A stretch of 30,838 nucleotides of DNA from a virus: positions 1 through 30,838 of IMG/VR virus record IMGVR_UViG_3300031521_000262; one strand, written 5' to 3'. Below, in pieces: positions 1-7,227 of this stretch (its first letter is position 1; the number at the start of each line of letters is the position of its first letter). Under the pieces are notes generated by a model. That model worked only from the letters and a program-made list of their open reading frames with translations, was not told where the DNA came from and did not search any database. A program made the position numbers and the translations under genes.

Positions 1-192
1 ATAATCATCCATAATGGACATTTCTCCAAAGAATCCTCCATCAATTCCTGTTCGCTTATCTACAGTTCCAAATACTGTCATTGGTCCTGGAGGTCCTTGT
101 GGTCCGGTTGGTCGAACTACAATAGTAATTGGCGTCTGCTGTGACGTAGTTACTCTTTGAACCGTCTGTTGTTGTACTGTTATGACTGTCAT
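1..192 (-). CDS. Partial structural protein with collagen-like stretch
   Basis: Minus-strand reading frame that starts at the ATG complementary to 190-192 and stays open to the window edge (64 codons, C-terminus missing). The N-terminus is Gln/Thr/Val-rich, followed by a short Gly-Pro-rich collagen-like run (TGPQGPPGP) near residues 35-43. Such runs are common in phage tail fibres and other virion proteins, and the gene lies in the packaging/structural block, so a virion protein is inferred. Its ATG overlaps the TGA of the upstream gene (ATGA), indicating translational coupling. Exact role unknown. Confidence 0.6.
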   Translation of the reverse strand, partial: MTVITVQQQTVQRVTTSQQTPITIVVRPTGPQGPPGPMTVFGTVDKRTGIDGGFFGEMSIMDDY

Positions 193-587
193 ACTTCTGG
201 AAGTTTTGTAAATTGATGTACTATTTCCAAATCTCCTTTTACAATAGTGACAACATCTTCTATGTCTGCATCATCCGTGTACATAATAATTGTTAAATGA
301 TACCTGACAGAAGACTGTCCAAATTCAAATAACGGCGGCAAACTCATATCCTCTGATGCTTTATACAAAGTTATACCTGTAATCAATGAGCTGTCAGTAT
401 CTGTTTTCATCAACGATTGATCATCCTCACTAAATTCTAATACAACATCGGAGTCTGGAGTTTCTCTAACTTGGCATGTCAATCTTTTACCATCTAATGA
501 GATTCCTTGTATTTCAAAAGACTCATTAAATTCATCAAATTGGTACACTTGATTAAAATGTATAACTCCTGGAATGATTGATGGCAT
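189..587 (-). CDS. Hypothetical phage structural-region protein (132 aa)
   Basis: An acidic 132-aa protein without signal peptide or membrane segment. The pattern of alternating hydrophobic and polar residues (for example LTCQVRETPDSDVVLEF near residue 36) suggests a beta-rich fold. It lies eleven bases after the large terminase gene and overlaps the next gene by four bases, so it belongs to the same late transcription unit. The LTCQVR...LEF pattern loosely resembles N-terminal domains of phage baseplate or upper-tail proteins, but I do not recognise the family. Virion or virion-assembly role is inferred from position only. Confidence 0.6.
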   Translation of the reverse strand: MPSIIPGVIHFNQVYQFDEFNESFEIQGISLDGKRLTCQVRETPDSDVVLEFSEDDQSLMKTDTDSSLITGITLYKASEDMSLPPLFEFGQSSVRYHLTIIMYTDDADIEDVVTIVKGDLEIVHQFTKLPEV

Positions 588-598
588 GTCTTTATTTT

Positions 599-2128
599 TT
601 AAATGATTCTACTAACATATCTTCTGCCAGACAAATGGTTAAATGCTGCGGCACTTGCATCTACCTGATCTTTAAATTTCCCAAATGGAAAGAATCTGTG
701 TTCATCCACATAAGAGGCATTCCAAGAAGCATTCATTAAAGTTAGTGCTCCAACATTTACCTGAACACTATAAGGATCCGCTCTAAATATTTTATCTCCT
801 GTTGGACGGTCTGCATAGCAGGCATATCCTAGAAGATTGCGTATTGTTGATTCGGCACTTTCTTTGCCTCCAGAGCCAGGTTCCTGCTCGATGTAGATTA
901 GTGTACTCGTTCCATCATTTCGGGCTGTGTCGAGGATAATTCGCTCCCGTTCGTTTGTTCCCCATTGCCCCCGCTTAACATCCAAAACTAAAAAGCGGTT
1001 ATTTGTTAATCTTGCCATGTGAACACCTACCGTGTATGCTCCTCCGTCAGCCGTTGCTGCCTTATCCCAATATCTGATCTTTTGAAGGATCTCATTGTCT
1101 TTAGGCATACTGGAAGTGTAATTAAAATGATCTGTCTTGAACATACCTCCACCTGCGGGTGTCGGGTCTTGTCCAATTTGTCCAGCAAATCCGTATTGTC
1201 CTAAGTCAGCTTCAAGATCATTTAAGTTTTTCCAACTTAGGCGATTTGCGTCCAGTAATCCATCGATATAAAATTTCTTTAACTCTGGAGGATTTACTCT
1301 GTGTCCATAATTTCTGATTTCCCCAGGTAAACATATATTGCGAACGTTTTCTTTCTTCTTCTCTAAAATGTGTCCTGTCGGATCGTCCTGGTGTAATCTC
1401 TGCATAACTCCAACAACTACGGAAATACCTTTATCCGTCTTTCTGGTTGGAAGTGTTCTGTCAATCCAGTTATTTGCAGTTTCTCTTTCTTTGTCTGATA
1501 CAGACTGTGTCGGGTTAAGCGGATCATCCCATATTATAATGTCTGCATGGAATCCCATCAATGTGCCACCAACTGATGTACTGTATCTGTTCCCACCTTG
1601 AGCCTGTCTGGGCATCTTCCCATTTGGATGTTCTATTAATTTGACGATCTTGAAGTTTGATTTTGTGTCTTTGTCTTCTTTAATCATCAAATCGGGATAC
1701 ACATCTTTAAATTGATCAGAACGAATTAGATCCCTGGAATATTCTGCAGACTCTAAACTTAATGCTGAAGAATAACTTGCTGTAATGAATCTCATCCAAT
1801 ACCACCGTGTCCAGCACCAGGCTGGAAACATAATTGAACATATCAACGTCTTAGACGTTCCTGGAGGTACATTAATAATCAAATCGTGATCTTTTTGAAC
1901 CCTGTTTCCTACGTTAATAGCTATTTCAGAAAGTTCGTTACAAAACACGTCCATGTGCCAGTTCCATACTAGCTTTTGATTACAGACAACAGGCCAGAAA
2001 TACTGTACAAAGTGAGCAAAAGACCGGTTATTGAGTTCTCTTATAATTGCAAGAGGGTTATTGACAGCGATCTGAACTCGTTGTTCTCTTGGAAGTACAT
2101 CTGCTATGGCTGTGTCTGTGGTAACCAT
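599..2128 (-). CDS. Terminase large subunit (TerL)
   Basis: The DNA-packaging motor: ATPase plus headful or site-specific nuclease, acting at the prohead portal. The ATPase domain has a Walker A-like motif VPPGTSKT (residues about 87-94) and a Walker B IIIWDDP (about 197-203). The C-terminal RNase H-like nuclease domain shows the first catalytic aspartate in RYWDKAA (about D355), an acidic strand IYIEQEPGSGG (about 413-423) and a late aspartate in DQVDASAAAF near 490. At 509 aa it is a full-length TerL. It follows the small-subunit gene with a four-base gap. The Ser-Lys-Thr form of the P-loop is usual for phage terminases of this group. Confidence 0.95.
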   Translation of the reverse strand: MVTTDTAIADVLPREQRVQIAVNNPLAIIRELNNRSFAHFVQYFWPVVCNQKLVWNWHMDVFCNELSEIAINVGNRVQKDHDLIINVPPGTSKTLICSIMFPAWCWTRWYWMRFITASYSSALSLESAEYSRDLIRSDQFKDVYPDLMIKEDKDTKSNFKIVKLIEHPNGKMPRQAQGGNRYSTSVGGTLMGFHADIIIWDDPLNPTQSVSDKERETANNWIDRTLPTRKTDKGISVVVGVMQRLHQDDPTGHILEKKKENVRNICLPGEIRNYGHRVNPPELKKFYIDGLLDANRLSWKNLNDLEADLGQYGFAGQIGQDPTPAGGGMFKTDHFNYTSSMPKDNEILQKIRYWDKAATADGGAYTVGVHMARLTNNRFLVLDVKRGQWGTNERERIILDTARNDGTSTLIYIEQEPGSGGKESAESTIRNLLGYACYADRPTGDKIFRADPYSVQVNVGALTLMNASWNASYVDEHRFFPFGKFKDQVDASAAAFNHLSGRRYVSRII

Positions 2129-2132
2129 AATC

Positions 2133-2765
2133 CTATCCTTCAGGTAACTGTTTCAATCCTAATTTCTTCATCACCATTAACTCCTCGAATGACATGTCAG
2201 ACAAATCAAGTCTGTTAATGTTGACGTTTAATGTGGAATTATTCTCGCTGATAGATTTCTCAACAAAGCGGTTCGGAAATCTCGTCTTAAGAAGAAATAT
2301 AGCAGCATTGGCATTTGGCTGGATATTCTTCCGTATGTACTTACGGTTCTTGACGTATTCTTCTCCATTCTTCTTCACACCACGTTCCTCAGCAAATTCT
2401 TCAACCTCATACCCAACAGCTTGTTTGTTCAGACTAGCAACAAGTTCTTGTCCGTTCAAATCTCTCCCAGCATACAGCGCCCTCTCAAGCTCTGGATATA
2501 AGTGTATGTATTTAGTCAACGTCTTAGGGTGCATACCATAGAACTCGGCAATCTCTTCATTCTTTAATCCGAACTTCGCCATCTTCTCAACTTCTTCCGT
2601 CATATAAGGATGGTACTTCCCAGGTCTGCCCATCAACGTCTTAGGCTTATCGTACAGGAAGTCTACCTCCTCTTCTTCTGGGATAGATCTAGTCTCGAGT
2701 ATGTCATCAATCTTCTCGATCTTGATGCTTCCTTCTTCCCTAGTTCTCGTTCTTTTACGTTCCAT
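2133..2765 (-). CDS. Terminase small subunit-like DNA-binding protein (TerS)
   Basis: A 210-aa protein directly upstream of TerL. It has a charged N-terminus (residues 1-45), then a helix-turn-helix region (about 55-92, with GLKNEEIAEFYGMHPKTLTKY) of the type used by small terminases to bind pac/cos DNA. A C-terminal region follows with GYEVEEFAEERG and NANAAIFLLKTRFPNRF; the second phrase is typical of TerS proteins, whose C-terminal part reads like '..P....AIF.LKNR.P..W'. Recognition of phage DNA and loading of TerL are the known roles of the family. First gene of the minus-strand late unit, transcribed away from the 1.1-kb intergenic region. Confidence 0.85.
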   Translation of the reverse strand: MERKRTRTREEGSIKIEKIDDILETRSIPEEEEVDFLYDKPKTLMGRPGKYHPYMTEEVEKMAKFGLKNEEIAEFYGMHPKTLTKYIHLYPELERALYAGRDLNGQELVASLNKQAVGYEVEEFAEERGVKKNGEEYVKNRKYIRKNIQPNANAAIFLLKTRFPNRFVEKSISENNSTLNVNINRLDLSDMSFEELMVMKKLGLKQLPEG

Positions 2766-3374
2766 GATTGCGATCTATTAGTATTTATTGCCGTTTTACG
2801 GGAGTGTGTTTTCTGTCATCAGGCTGTTTCTCAGTTGCAAGACACCCAAACTTTATATAATGTAGTACAGAGTGCTTTATCGTTGACGAACCGGGTTCTA
2901 CTATCAGAAAAATATTTGAAATATGAAAGACCGGTTATTCTATTGAGAATATATTTGAAAAATTTGTCGGCGGCGTTCGGGGGCTTTTTGCTGGTTTCGG
3001 GCATTCAAATGAGGTGCTCCATAACACCTGCTTTCGCTGCCGTTCTCCGCCGTCATCTGTCTTCGTCTACTGTCAACTATCATCTTATCGTCGTTAGTGC
3101 CGTCTATAGCAAGGTATCCCTATTGTCAGCCGTCATACACTACCTCCTGTCTCCTGTGCTATCACTATGCCTTCTACAACCGTGTAATCAGCTGCCTCCT
3201 ATCTGCCGCGTATGTCGCAGGGCCGCGCCGTCGTTTATTATTCTCCATTGTCTTTTATAACCCTTTTTACTATGCTGTTATACTGTATTACACCCTATAT
3301 CTAGTACCATACATATATTAAGTATATTGCCTGCATAGTACTATCTTATACGGGGTTTAGTTCATGTATTGTAG

Positions 3375-3538
3375 GCTGTTATTGGTATGTGTTCTTACTT
3401 TTATTTTGTCCCCAGTAAAGTTAAGCTAAAATTTTTATATGGTTTCACTTTCGTTTAACATTAGGTTTATATGGTACGTTTGTTGTTTTTTTATTTGCTG
3501 AGGTTTAACTGCTCTTACTGTTAAGCTGTTATTGGTAT
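3375..3538. repeat. Short direct repeats in the divergent intergenic region
   Basis: The 14-mer GCTGTTATTGGTAT occurs at 3375-3388 and 3525-3538, exactly 150 bases apart. Between the copies TTTATATGGT occurs twice (about 3435 and 3466). Both fall in AT-rich, gene-free DNA between divergent operons, a position typical of regulator- or initiator-binding sites. Two copies each is weak evidence. Confidence 0.4.
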
Positions 3539-3683
3539 ATAGATGTTGTAGAGCTATCAGCATAAAGTACTATTTTTTACATTTATTTTATTTGGAGTGT
3601 AACTATATCAACCATTCTGCGTATAATTGCATGACGGACGGGGGGGAGGGGATGTAGCAGGCGGTCAGTGTTCTTTAACATGT

Positions 3684-3766
3684 TGGTGGAAAGTCCTAGT
3701 ACTAGAAAAGGCGGGTCGTACCCATAGCTGGCAACAGAGCCAGTATTCATTTACAGGTTATGGGGT
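3684..3766 (+). ncRNA. Candidate structured RNA
   Basis: GC-richer island in AT-rich non-coding DNA with consecutive helices. CTGGC (3728-3732) pairs with GCCAG (3739-3743) around the loop AACAGA. An enclosing helix CCCATA (3721-3726)/TATGGG (3759-3764) surrounds it. GGGT/ACCC (3713-3716/3720-3723) is an alternative hairpin. Upstream, GGTGGAAAGTCC (3685-3696) resembles the conserved GAGGAAAGUCC block of RNase P RNA, but the rest of that RNA is absent. Function unknown; could be a leader RNA of the gene starting at 3858. Confidence 0.3.
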
Positions 3767-3842
3767 AGTGCTGCTAATAAATAGTAAGGCGAGAATTGTG
3801 CTTTAAATGGTGTTTAATTAGTTATTATTTTATTAATTTTTA

Positions 3843-3863
3843 TTAAAACTTACGAAAATGACA
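3843..3863 (+). promoter_or_regulatory. Conserved start-site block, copy 1
   Basis: TAAAACTTACGAAAATGACA, which includes the ATG at 3858-3860, is identical at 5031-5050 and 6995-7014. Related forms (AACTTACAAG, AACTTATAGA, AACTTACTGAAT, AACTTACAAAA, AACTT) precede the starts at 5481, 6149, 7636, 8649 and 12565. It replaces a Shine-Dalgarno sequence and fixes the start codons of these genes. Confidence 0.6.
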
Positions 3864-4442
3864 AAAAGTAGAAAAAATGCTAAAAATTTGGTTATTGGTA
3901 CAGTTAATAACGCAAACGTTTCTAACGGTATTGCAAGTTCAAACAAAGCTGGTGCGGTAGCAACTGCCAACGTATTAAAAAAACTTACTGAGGAGCGCGA
4001 AACGGCTAGATTGGCTAAATTAGCTGCCGCCCCTGAACGTAGTAAAAAAGCTGCTTTGTTGGTTACGGAACGCAAATTAACAAATATGCTGAAAACGGCA
4101 GCGGTTAAAAAAGCTGCAAAAAAGGACAAAAAGAGCTCCACTAATGCCACGAAAGCTGCTAAATACGGTAGCATATACGAAGGGGTTAAAAATATGCATC
4201 TTTTGGCTGCTATGCTGCTTAAAAACAAAGCCACACAGGCTGAGATTGCGAAGGCGTTTATTACTGCTTATGGTTACAAAAATGTAACGGATTTGACTTT
4301 TATTGCTGGGCGTATTACAATTTACTTAAAGCATGCAACGACGCTGGATTTGCTTAAAGGCTTGCAAGCTGCTGCCGTTGTGCCTGCTGTTATTAACGAA
4401 CCGGCTGCTGAGGCTGTTAAAACTGCCGACGATGCAAAATAA
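3858..4442 (+). CDS. Lys/Ala-rich protein with shared C-terminal domain (paralogue A)
   Basis: A 194-aa basic protein. Residues 1-100 are low-complexity Lys/Ala/Asn-rich and resemble histone H1-like tails. Residues about 103-160 form a small folded domain, KYGSIYEGVKN...AYGYKNVTDLTFIAGRITIYL. It matches the C-terminal domains of the genes at 6149 and 23448: all three have an aromatic/Tyr helix, then (V/I)TD.(K/T)F(I/V)..R..IY(M/L). The Lys/Ala tail suggests nucleic-acid binding, possibly phage DNA condensation; this is inference. Start chosen from the TTAAAACTTACGAAAATG block. It is the first gene of the rightward early unit and is somewhat richer in G+C than its neighbours. Confidence 0.75.
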   Translation: MTKSRKNAKNLVIGTVNNANVSNGIASSNKAGAVATANVLKKLTEERETARLAKLAAAPERSKKAALLVTERKLTNMLKTAAVKKAAKKDKKSSTNATKAAKYGSIYEGVKNMHLLAAMLLKNKATQAEIAKAFITAYGYKNVTDLTFIAGRITIYLKHATTLDLLKGLQAAAVVPAVINEPAAEAVKTADDAK

Positions 4443-4548
4443 CACTACTACCCAAAAGGACAGCATAGCGAATGCGATTTTTGTTATTGCTGGTGTTTGT
4501 TACATTGCGGCGCTTATATGCTGCACCATATTTAACAATTTAGGTTAA
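4432..4548 (+). CDS. Small single-TM peptide (38 aa)
   Basis: A 38-aa reading frame overlapping the last 11 bases of the preceding gene. It has a polar N-terminus (MQNNTTTQKDSIAN), then one predicted membrane segment (about residues 14-33: AIFVIAGVCYIAALICCTIF) and a short tail. A terminator hairpin follows eight bases after its stop. Small single-span proteins are frequent in phage early regions. No family recognised; the out-of-frame overlap and hydrophobic segment support a real gene, but it is short. Confidence 0.5.
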   Translation: MQNNTTTQKDSIANAIFVIAGVCYIAALICCTIFNNLG

Positions 4549-4556
4549 CTGCTCAC

Positions 4557-4588
4557 AAGCTGCAAGGTTTATACTTTGCAGCTTTTTT
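4557..4588 (+). terminator. Rho-independent terminator
   Basis: AAGCTGCAA (4557-4565) pairs perfectly with TTGCAGCTT (4576-4584) across a 10-base loop, and the T run continues to 4588. It closes the 3858-4548 unit. Confidence 0.8.
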
Positions 4589-4674
4589 ATGGCTATACGG
4601 TAACGTATGGCTTTTTTTATGGGGTTATCGGCTAGAATAGGCTGTTTTGATGCTATTTGAACGTGGATTATACT

Positions 4675-4734
4675 GCTGATGTGTATTGCATTGCCCCATG
4701 CAATAATAAGGCAATGTATGCCATCAGCTTTTTT
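4675..4734 (+). terminator. Second, longer terminator hairpin
   Basis: The outer stem GCTGATG (4675-4681)/CATCAGC (4722-4728) and the inner stem CATTGCC (4689-4695)/GGCAATG (4710-4716) form an interrupted hairpin followed by six T. It may be a second stop signal or the end of a short untranslated RNA. Confidence 0.65.
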
Positions 4735-4963
4735 AGCTTTAAAACAAGCTGTTTTCAGCAGGAGAATAGTGTTTTAATACTAACTACTGCCTTCACAGTA
4801 TAGTGTATGACAGGCGCGAATTCGTGTTATGCTGCTTTGAGGCACTTTTTGTGCTCTTTAGCAGAACCTTTTTGCTCGTTTTAGGCCTAATCCTAGTGCT
4901 CAGAATCAAATCTACCAGAGTTTTGTTTACCTAAAGATAATTTGCATTCTTTTGCAGATACCT

Positions 4964-4994
4964 TTTGATATGTGTAACAATCACTCTACATTTG
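4964..4994 (+). promoter_or_regulatory. Bacteroidetes-type promoter
   Basis: TTTG (4964-4967), 19 bases, then TACATTTG (4987-4994). This matches the known Bacteroidetes sigma factor consensus TTTG-N19/20-TAnnTTTG, 50 bases before the start at 5045. Confidence 0.6.
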
Positions 4995-5044
4995 CGTATA
5001 ATATACAGCATCCACAATACAGCGGCTGGTTAAAACTTACGAAA

Positions 5045-5215
5045 ATGACATCAATAGAAAAGTTAAAGAAAATCTGTCAAGATCACGGATTTGTAGTGAA
5101 CGGTAATTTTGTTGAAGGCCCTGTGTACGATACTATCCACGATGTGTGGGAGGTAGAATTAGTAGACCTTACAATTATCACAGAAAAAGGTCTTTATGAA
5201 TGGTTAGGTTATTAA
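5045..5215 (+). CDS. Hypothetical small protein (56 aa)
   Basis: A 56-aa acidic protein (MTSIEKLKKICQDHGFVVNG...). The start is fixed by the TTAAAACTTACGAAAATG block shared with the genes at 3858 and 7009; an in-frame ATG at 4952 lies inside the promoter region and is discarded. No TM segment or known motif. The EGPVYDTIHDVWEVEL part is likely beta-rich. First gene after the promoter at 4964. Confidence 0.6.
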   Translation: MTSIEKLKKICQDHGFVVNGNFVEGPVYDTIHDVWEVELVDLTIITEKGLYEWLGY

Positions 5216-5234
5216 ACTATTAAAAACAGATACC

Positions 5235-5411
5235 ATGAAATGGAGTGAATATATTGCCAAGAGGGAAATCATCCTCGAAAGATTTGAGGAAGGTAAGATA
5301 TCCGAAGAACGGATGGACGTGCTGTTAAAGCGATTAGATAATCAGAAACTAATCGTCGGAATAGAACCCGATGAGGAAGTCACTTGGACAGATTTACTAG
5401 CTATACTTTGA
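5235..5411 (+). CDS. Hypothetical small protein (58 aa)
   Basis: A 58-aa, highly charged, predominantly helical protein (MKWSEYIAKREIILERFEEGK..., with EERMDVLLKRLDNQKL). The helix pair suggests a small dimeric or coiled-coil protein. It starts 19 bases after the preceding stop and probably shares its transcript. The 69-base gap to the next gene holds GTCTAA (5413-5418) and TTAGAC, which can pair. Not recognised. Confidence 0.55.
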   Translation: MKWSEYIAKREIILERFEEGKISEERMDVLLKRLDNQKLIVGIEPDEEVTWTDLLAIL

Positions 5412-5480
5412 AGTCTAACCGATGACGTCTTAGTGACAGAAACGCTGTGAAGCGTCTTAGACATTTAAAAAACTTACAAG

Positions 5481-5756
5481 ATGAAAAGGTACTGTCAATT
5501 TTTAAAAATGAGTACTGGGTATGTGGAAGGTTCTATTCCTCCAATATTTAGTGAAGAAGAAAAATACCCAATAGATGCTTTAGGCACTGACGGTGTATTT
5601 GTATTAGATGCAAGAAAATCTCTATTTAATCAAGTTGTTGATATAGAGCTTAGAGCTGCCCAATTAGAAAATGTTCAGCATTTTATAGGTTTTAAGATTA
5701 TTGAAAGTGTCAATAACAGATACGGAGGACAAATAATATACCAAGATTGGTTTTAA
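5481..5756 (+). CDS. Hypothetical protein (91 aa)
   Basis: A 91-aa soluble protein with no TM segment. Hydrophobic beta-type stretches (GVFVLDARK, HFIGFKIIES, GQIIYQDWF) suggest a small alpha/beta fold. The start is supported by the AAACTTACAAG block directly before the ATG. No family recognised; early-region position suggests a host-takeover or accessory role, which is only inference. Confidence 0.6.
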   Translation: MKRYCQFLKMSTGYVEGSIPPIFSEEEKYPIDALGTDGVFVLDARKSLFNQVVDIELRAAQLENVQHFIGFKIIESVNNRYGGQIIYQDWF

Positions 5757-5902
5757 TCTAATTATTTCCTGACAAACCAGTGCTCAAAAAAGAATCTACG
5801 AGTGACAGCAAAAATATATTTGATACCATTTGGATATTGTTTTTCACCACCGTACATTTACAGTAATTATTGCAGCAGTACACATTGACTAAAATCAAGA
5901 TT

Positions 5903-6064
5903 ATGGTAAAACAAAAAGAATTGACTATGGATGAGAAGGTTGCTATTGTTTGTGGACATTTGAACAAGGCGGCTGACAAGAAAGCAGTACAGGAAATAAC
6001 CCCTGAGGTTGCTACCAAAACAAACAAGAAGTTGATTAAAGAATCTCAAGTTAGTACAAATTAA
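5903..6064 (+). CDS. Hypothetical small Lys-rich protein (53 aa)
   Basis: A 53-aa reading frame started at the ATG in the ATTATG context (5903), which matches the start context of many genes here; the frame is open further upstream without a better start. Composition is Lys/Glu/Thr-rich (MVKQKELTMDEKVAIVCGHL... KTNKKLIKESQ). Its stop is followed two bases later by the tRNA-like minihelix at 6066. Not recognised. Confidence 0.5.
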   Translation: MVKQKELTMDEKVAIVCGHLNKAADKKAVQEITPEVATKTNKKLIKESQVSTN

Positions 6065-6065
6065 A

Positions 6066-6110
6066 TCTGGAACGGTTCTAGTTAGGGAGGGTTCGAGTCC
6101 CTCCTCCAGA
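6066..6110 (+). ncRNA. tRNA-like minihelix (acceptor stem plus T-arm only)
   Basis: TCTGGA (6066-6071) pairs with TCCAGA (6105-6110). A perfect 6-bp T-stem GGAGGG (6086-6091)/CCCTCC (6099-6104) encloses the canonical T-loop TTCGAGT (6092-6098). Acceptor and T-stem 3' strands are contiguous, giving a 12-bp coaxial helix as in tRNA. Only 14 bases (6072-6085) sit where the D-arm and anticodon arm should be. No encoded CCA. It could be a processing signal read by RNase P or RNase Z in the polycistronic RNA, or a tRNA remnant. The structure is seen directly; function is unknown. Confidence 0.55.
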
Positions 6111-6148
6111 ACTCAGCAATATTGCTGTAATCAAAAAAAACTTATAGA

Positions 6149-6808
6149 ATGAAAAACAAGAAATCGAAAAAGAATCTTCAGAAGGTTCTGAACGTCAGTG
6201 CTGAACAAAGGGCTATCGAAGCTGCCATTGAATTGGAAGCAAAACAAGCAAAGAAAGTGACTACTGCTCCAAAAGCAGAAGTTGAACACAAAGTTGTTAT
6301 CGCAAAAGAAGGTGAAACAGGTTCACAACTGCGGAAACGGGTTATTGTAGCACAGACAAGCGAAAAAGCTGCAAAGGTTAATCCGGAGTTAAAAGACAAA
6401 GTGAATTCGGCTAAAGAAGCTACGAAAGAAACACCGAAAGGGGTTATGGCTGCAATTGCTAAGGCTAAAGCTGCAAAGGCTGACAAGGCTGTGAAAGAAG
6501 GCAAGACGGTTAAAGCAAAGAAAGCTGATAATGCTGGTAAATACATCAACAGTATTACTTCGATGGAAAAGCTCGGTGAGTTTTGTCATGCACAAGGTTG
6601 GAAAGAGGACAGCAAAGAAACGATTGCTGCTTACGTTGCCGGATACGGATTGAAAGGTGTTACTGACATGAAGTTTATTACCCCGAGAATTGCGATTTAT
6701 ATGAACATCGCTCGGAAACGTGCTGCAAAGACTCCAGCCGTACTTGACAAGAAAGAACAAGCTGTTAAGAAAGAAGAAAAGGTTGAAGCAAAAACATCAA
6801 AGAAATAG
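6149..6808 (+). CDS. Lys/Ala-rich protein with shared C-terminal domain (paralogue B)
   Basis: A 219-aa basic protein. Residues 1-130 are Lys/Ala/Glu-rich and low-complexity (AIAKAKAAKADKAVKEGK), like histone H1-type tails. Residues about 131-190 carry the domain shared with the genes at 3858 and 23448 (KYINSITSMEKLG...GYGLKGVTDMKFITPRIAIYMNIA); the match to paralogue A is clear in YG.K.VTD..FI..RI.IY. A Lys-rich tail of 25 residues follows. Start supported by AAAACTTATAGAATG. Probable nucleic-acid-binding or scaffold protein by composition; function unproven. A terminator follows at 6833. Confidence 0.75.
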   Translation: MKNKKSKKNLQKVLNVSAEQRAIEAAIELEAKQAKKVTTAPKAEVEHKVVIAKEGETGSQLRKRVIVAQTSEKAAKVNPELKDKVNSAKEATKETPKGVMAAIAKAKAAKADKAVKEGKTVKAKKADNAGKYINSITSMEKLGEFCHAQGWKEDSKETIAAYVAGYGLKGVTDMKFITPRIAIYMNIARKRAAKTPAVLDKKEQAVKKEEKVEAKTSKK

Positions 6809-6832
6809 GTCTCTGTAGACTGTATGTCTGAT

Positions 6833-6862
6833 CCCTCGTACTGCTAGACGGTACGGGGGTTT
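6833..6862 (+). terminator. Terminator hairpin
   Basis: CCCTCGTAC (6833-6841) pairs with GTACGGGGG (6851-6859) with one G-U pair, followed by TTT. The T run is short, so termination may be partial. It lies 24 bases after the stop of the preceding gene. Confidence 0.6.
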
Positions 6863-7008
6863 GGCGGTGAAAGGTGTCTCAGTATCCTTTTATCGGATGA
6901 ATTTTGGAGTTGTGCTTTTGAGAAGTACCGATTAAACAAAAACCTGAAAACGGACAAATAAGTTAAAAGGTTCTGACAAAACCGATTTAATCTTTAAAAC
7001 TTACGAAA

Positions 7009-7227
7009 ATGACAAACATTGAAAAGGCTTTTAGCTTAGGCATATTGGATGACTTGCAAGAGAATCATTCCGATGAGACTATTGAGAACATGACAACCGA
7101 GGAAATTTTAGATGCTTGGTTGCAATGGGAAGGTATTATTGGGTTTACAGACAAAATCATGTCTATCGTTAGGACATTTGATGAGATAGACGAAGAAGAG
7201 TTTGGGAGGGATGATGATGGGAACTAA
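7009..7227 (+). CDS. Hypothetical acidic protein (72 aa)
   Basis: A 72-aa, strongly acidic, mostly helical protein (LDDLQENHSDETIENMTTEEILDAWLQWEG; tail DEIDEEEFGRDDDGN). Small acidic phage proteins sometimes mimic DNA or block host nucleic-acid-binding enzymes; that is only a possibility here. The start is fixed by the TTAAAACTTACGAAAATG block. Its 3' end overlaps the start of the lipoprotein gene downstream, which uses a GGGAGG sequence inside this gene as its ribosome-binding site. Confidence 0.6.
   Translation: MTNIEKAFSLGILDDLQENHSDETIENMTTEEILDAWLQWEGIIGFTDKIMSIVRTFDEIDEEEFGRDDDGN

Larger units (their letters stand above)
2766..3857. other. Gene-free divergent intergenic region
   Basis: About 1.1 kb between the leftward packaging genes and the rightward early genes. 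No reading frame here has a plausible start context or protein-like composition. Positions 2960-3240 are pyrimidine-rich on the plus strand, with many CCGTC/CGTC words; 3280-3600 is very AT-rich with short direct repeats; 3631-3766 is G-rich and foldable. Promoters in both directions must lie here. It could also hold a replication origin or a non-coding RNA, but I see no classical iteron array or DnaA-box cluster. Confidence 0.6.
4549..5044. other. Intergenic region with two terminators and a promoter
   Basis: About 500 bases without a gene. It holds two T-tailed hairpins (4557-4588 and 4675-4734), then AT-rich DNA and a promoter pair at 4964-4994 serving the next gene. Nothing else recognised between 4741 and 4930. 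Confidence 0.6.

Noticed and set aside
2940-3083. Minus-strand 47-aa frame upstream of TerS
   Set aside because: Short, no ribosome site or start block, Arg/Gln-rich composition; not distinguishable from chance.
2610-3260. Plus-strand frame of 216 aa opposite TerS and into the intergenic region
   Set aside because: It begins antisense to the TerS gene, has no start context of the type used here and gives a Leu/Ser/Arg-rich sequence without domain structure.
3684-3766. RNase P RNA gene
   Set aside because: Only the GGAAAGTCC-like block and an ACAGA loop are present; the rest of the conserved core, including the P4 3' strand region, is missing.
3833-4234. Minus-strand frame opposite paralogue A
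   Set aside because: Shadow of Lys/Ala-rich codons on the other strand; yields a hydrophobic Ala/Leu/Phe sequence with no start context.
5779-5871. GTG-started frame ending in a hydrophobic stretch between 5756 and 5903
   Set aside because: Looks protein-like at its C-terminus but has no ATG, no start block and only about 30 codons.
7202-7216. TTG or earlier ATG starts for the lipoprotein gene
   Set aside because: They would add Met/Gly-rich residues before the signal sequence and leave the GGGAGG sequence inside the coding part; 7217 has the best spacing.
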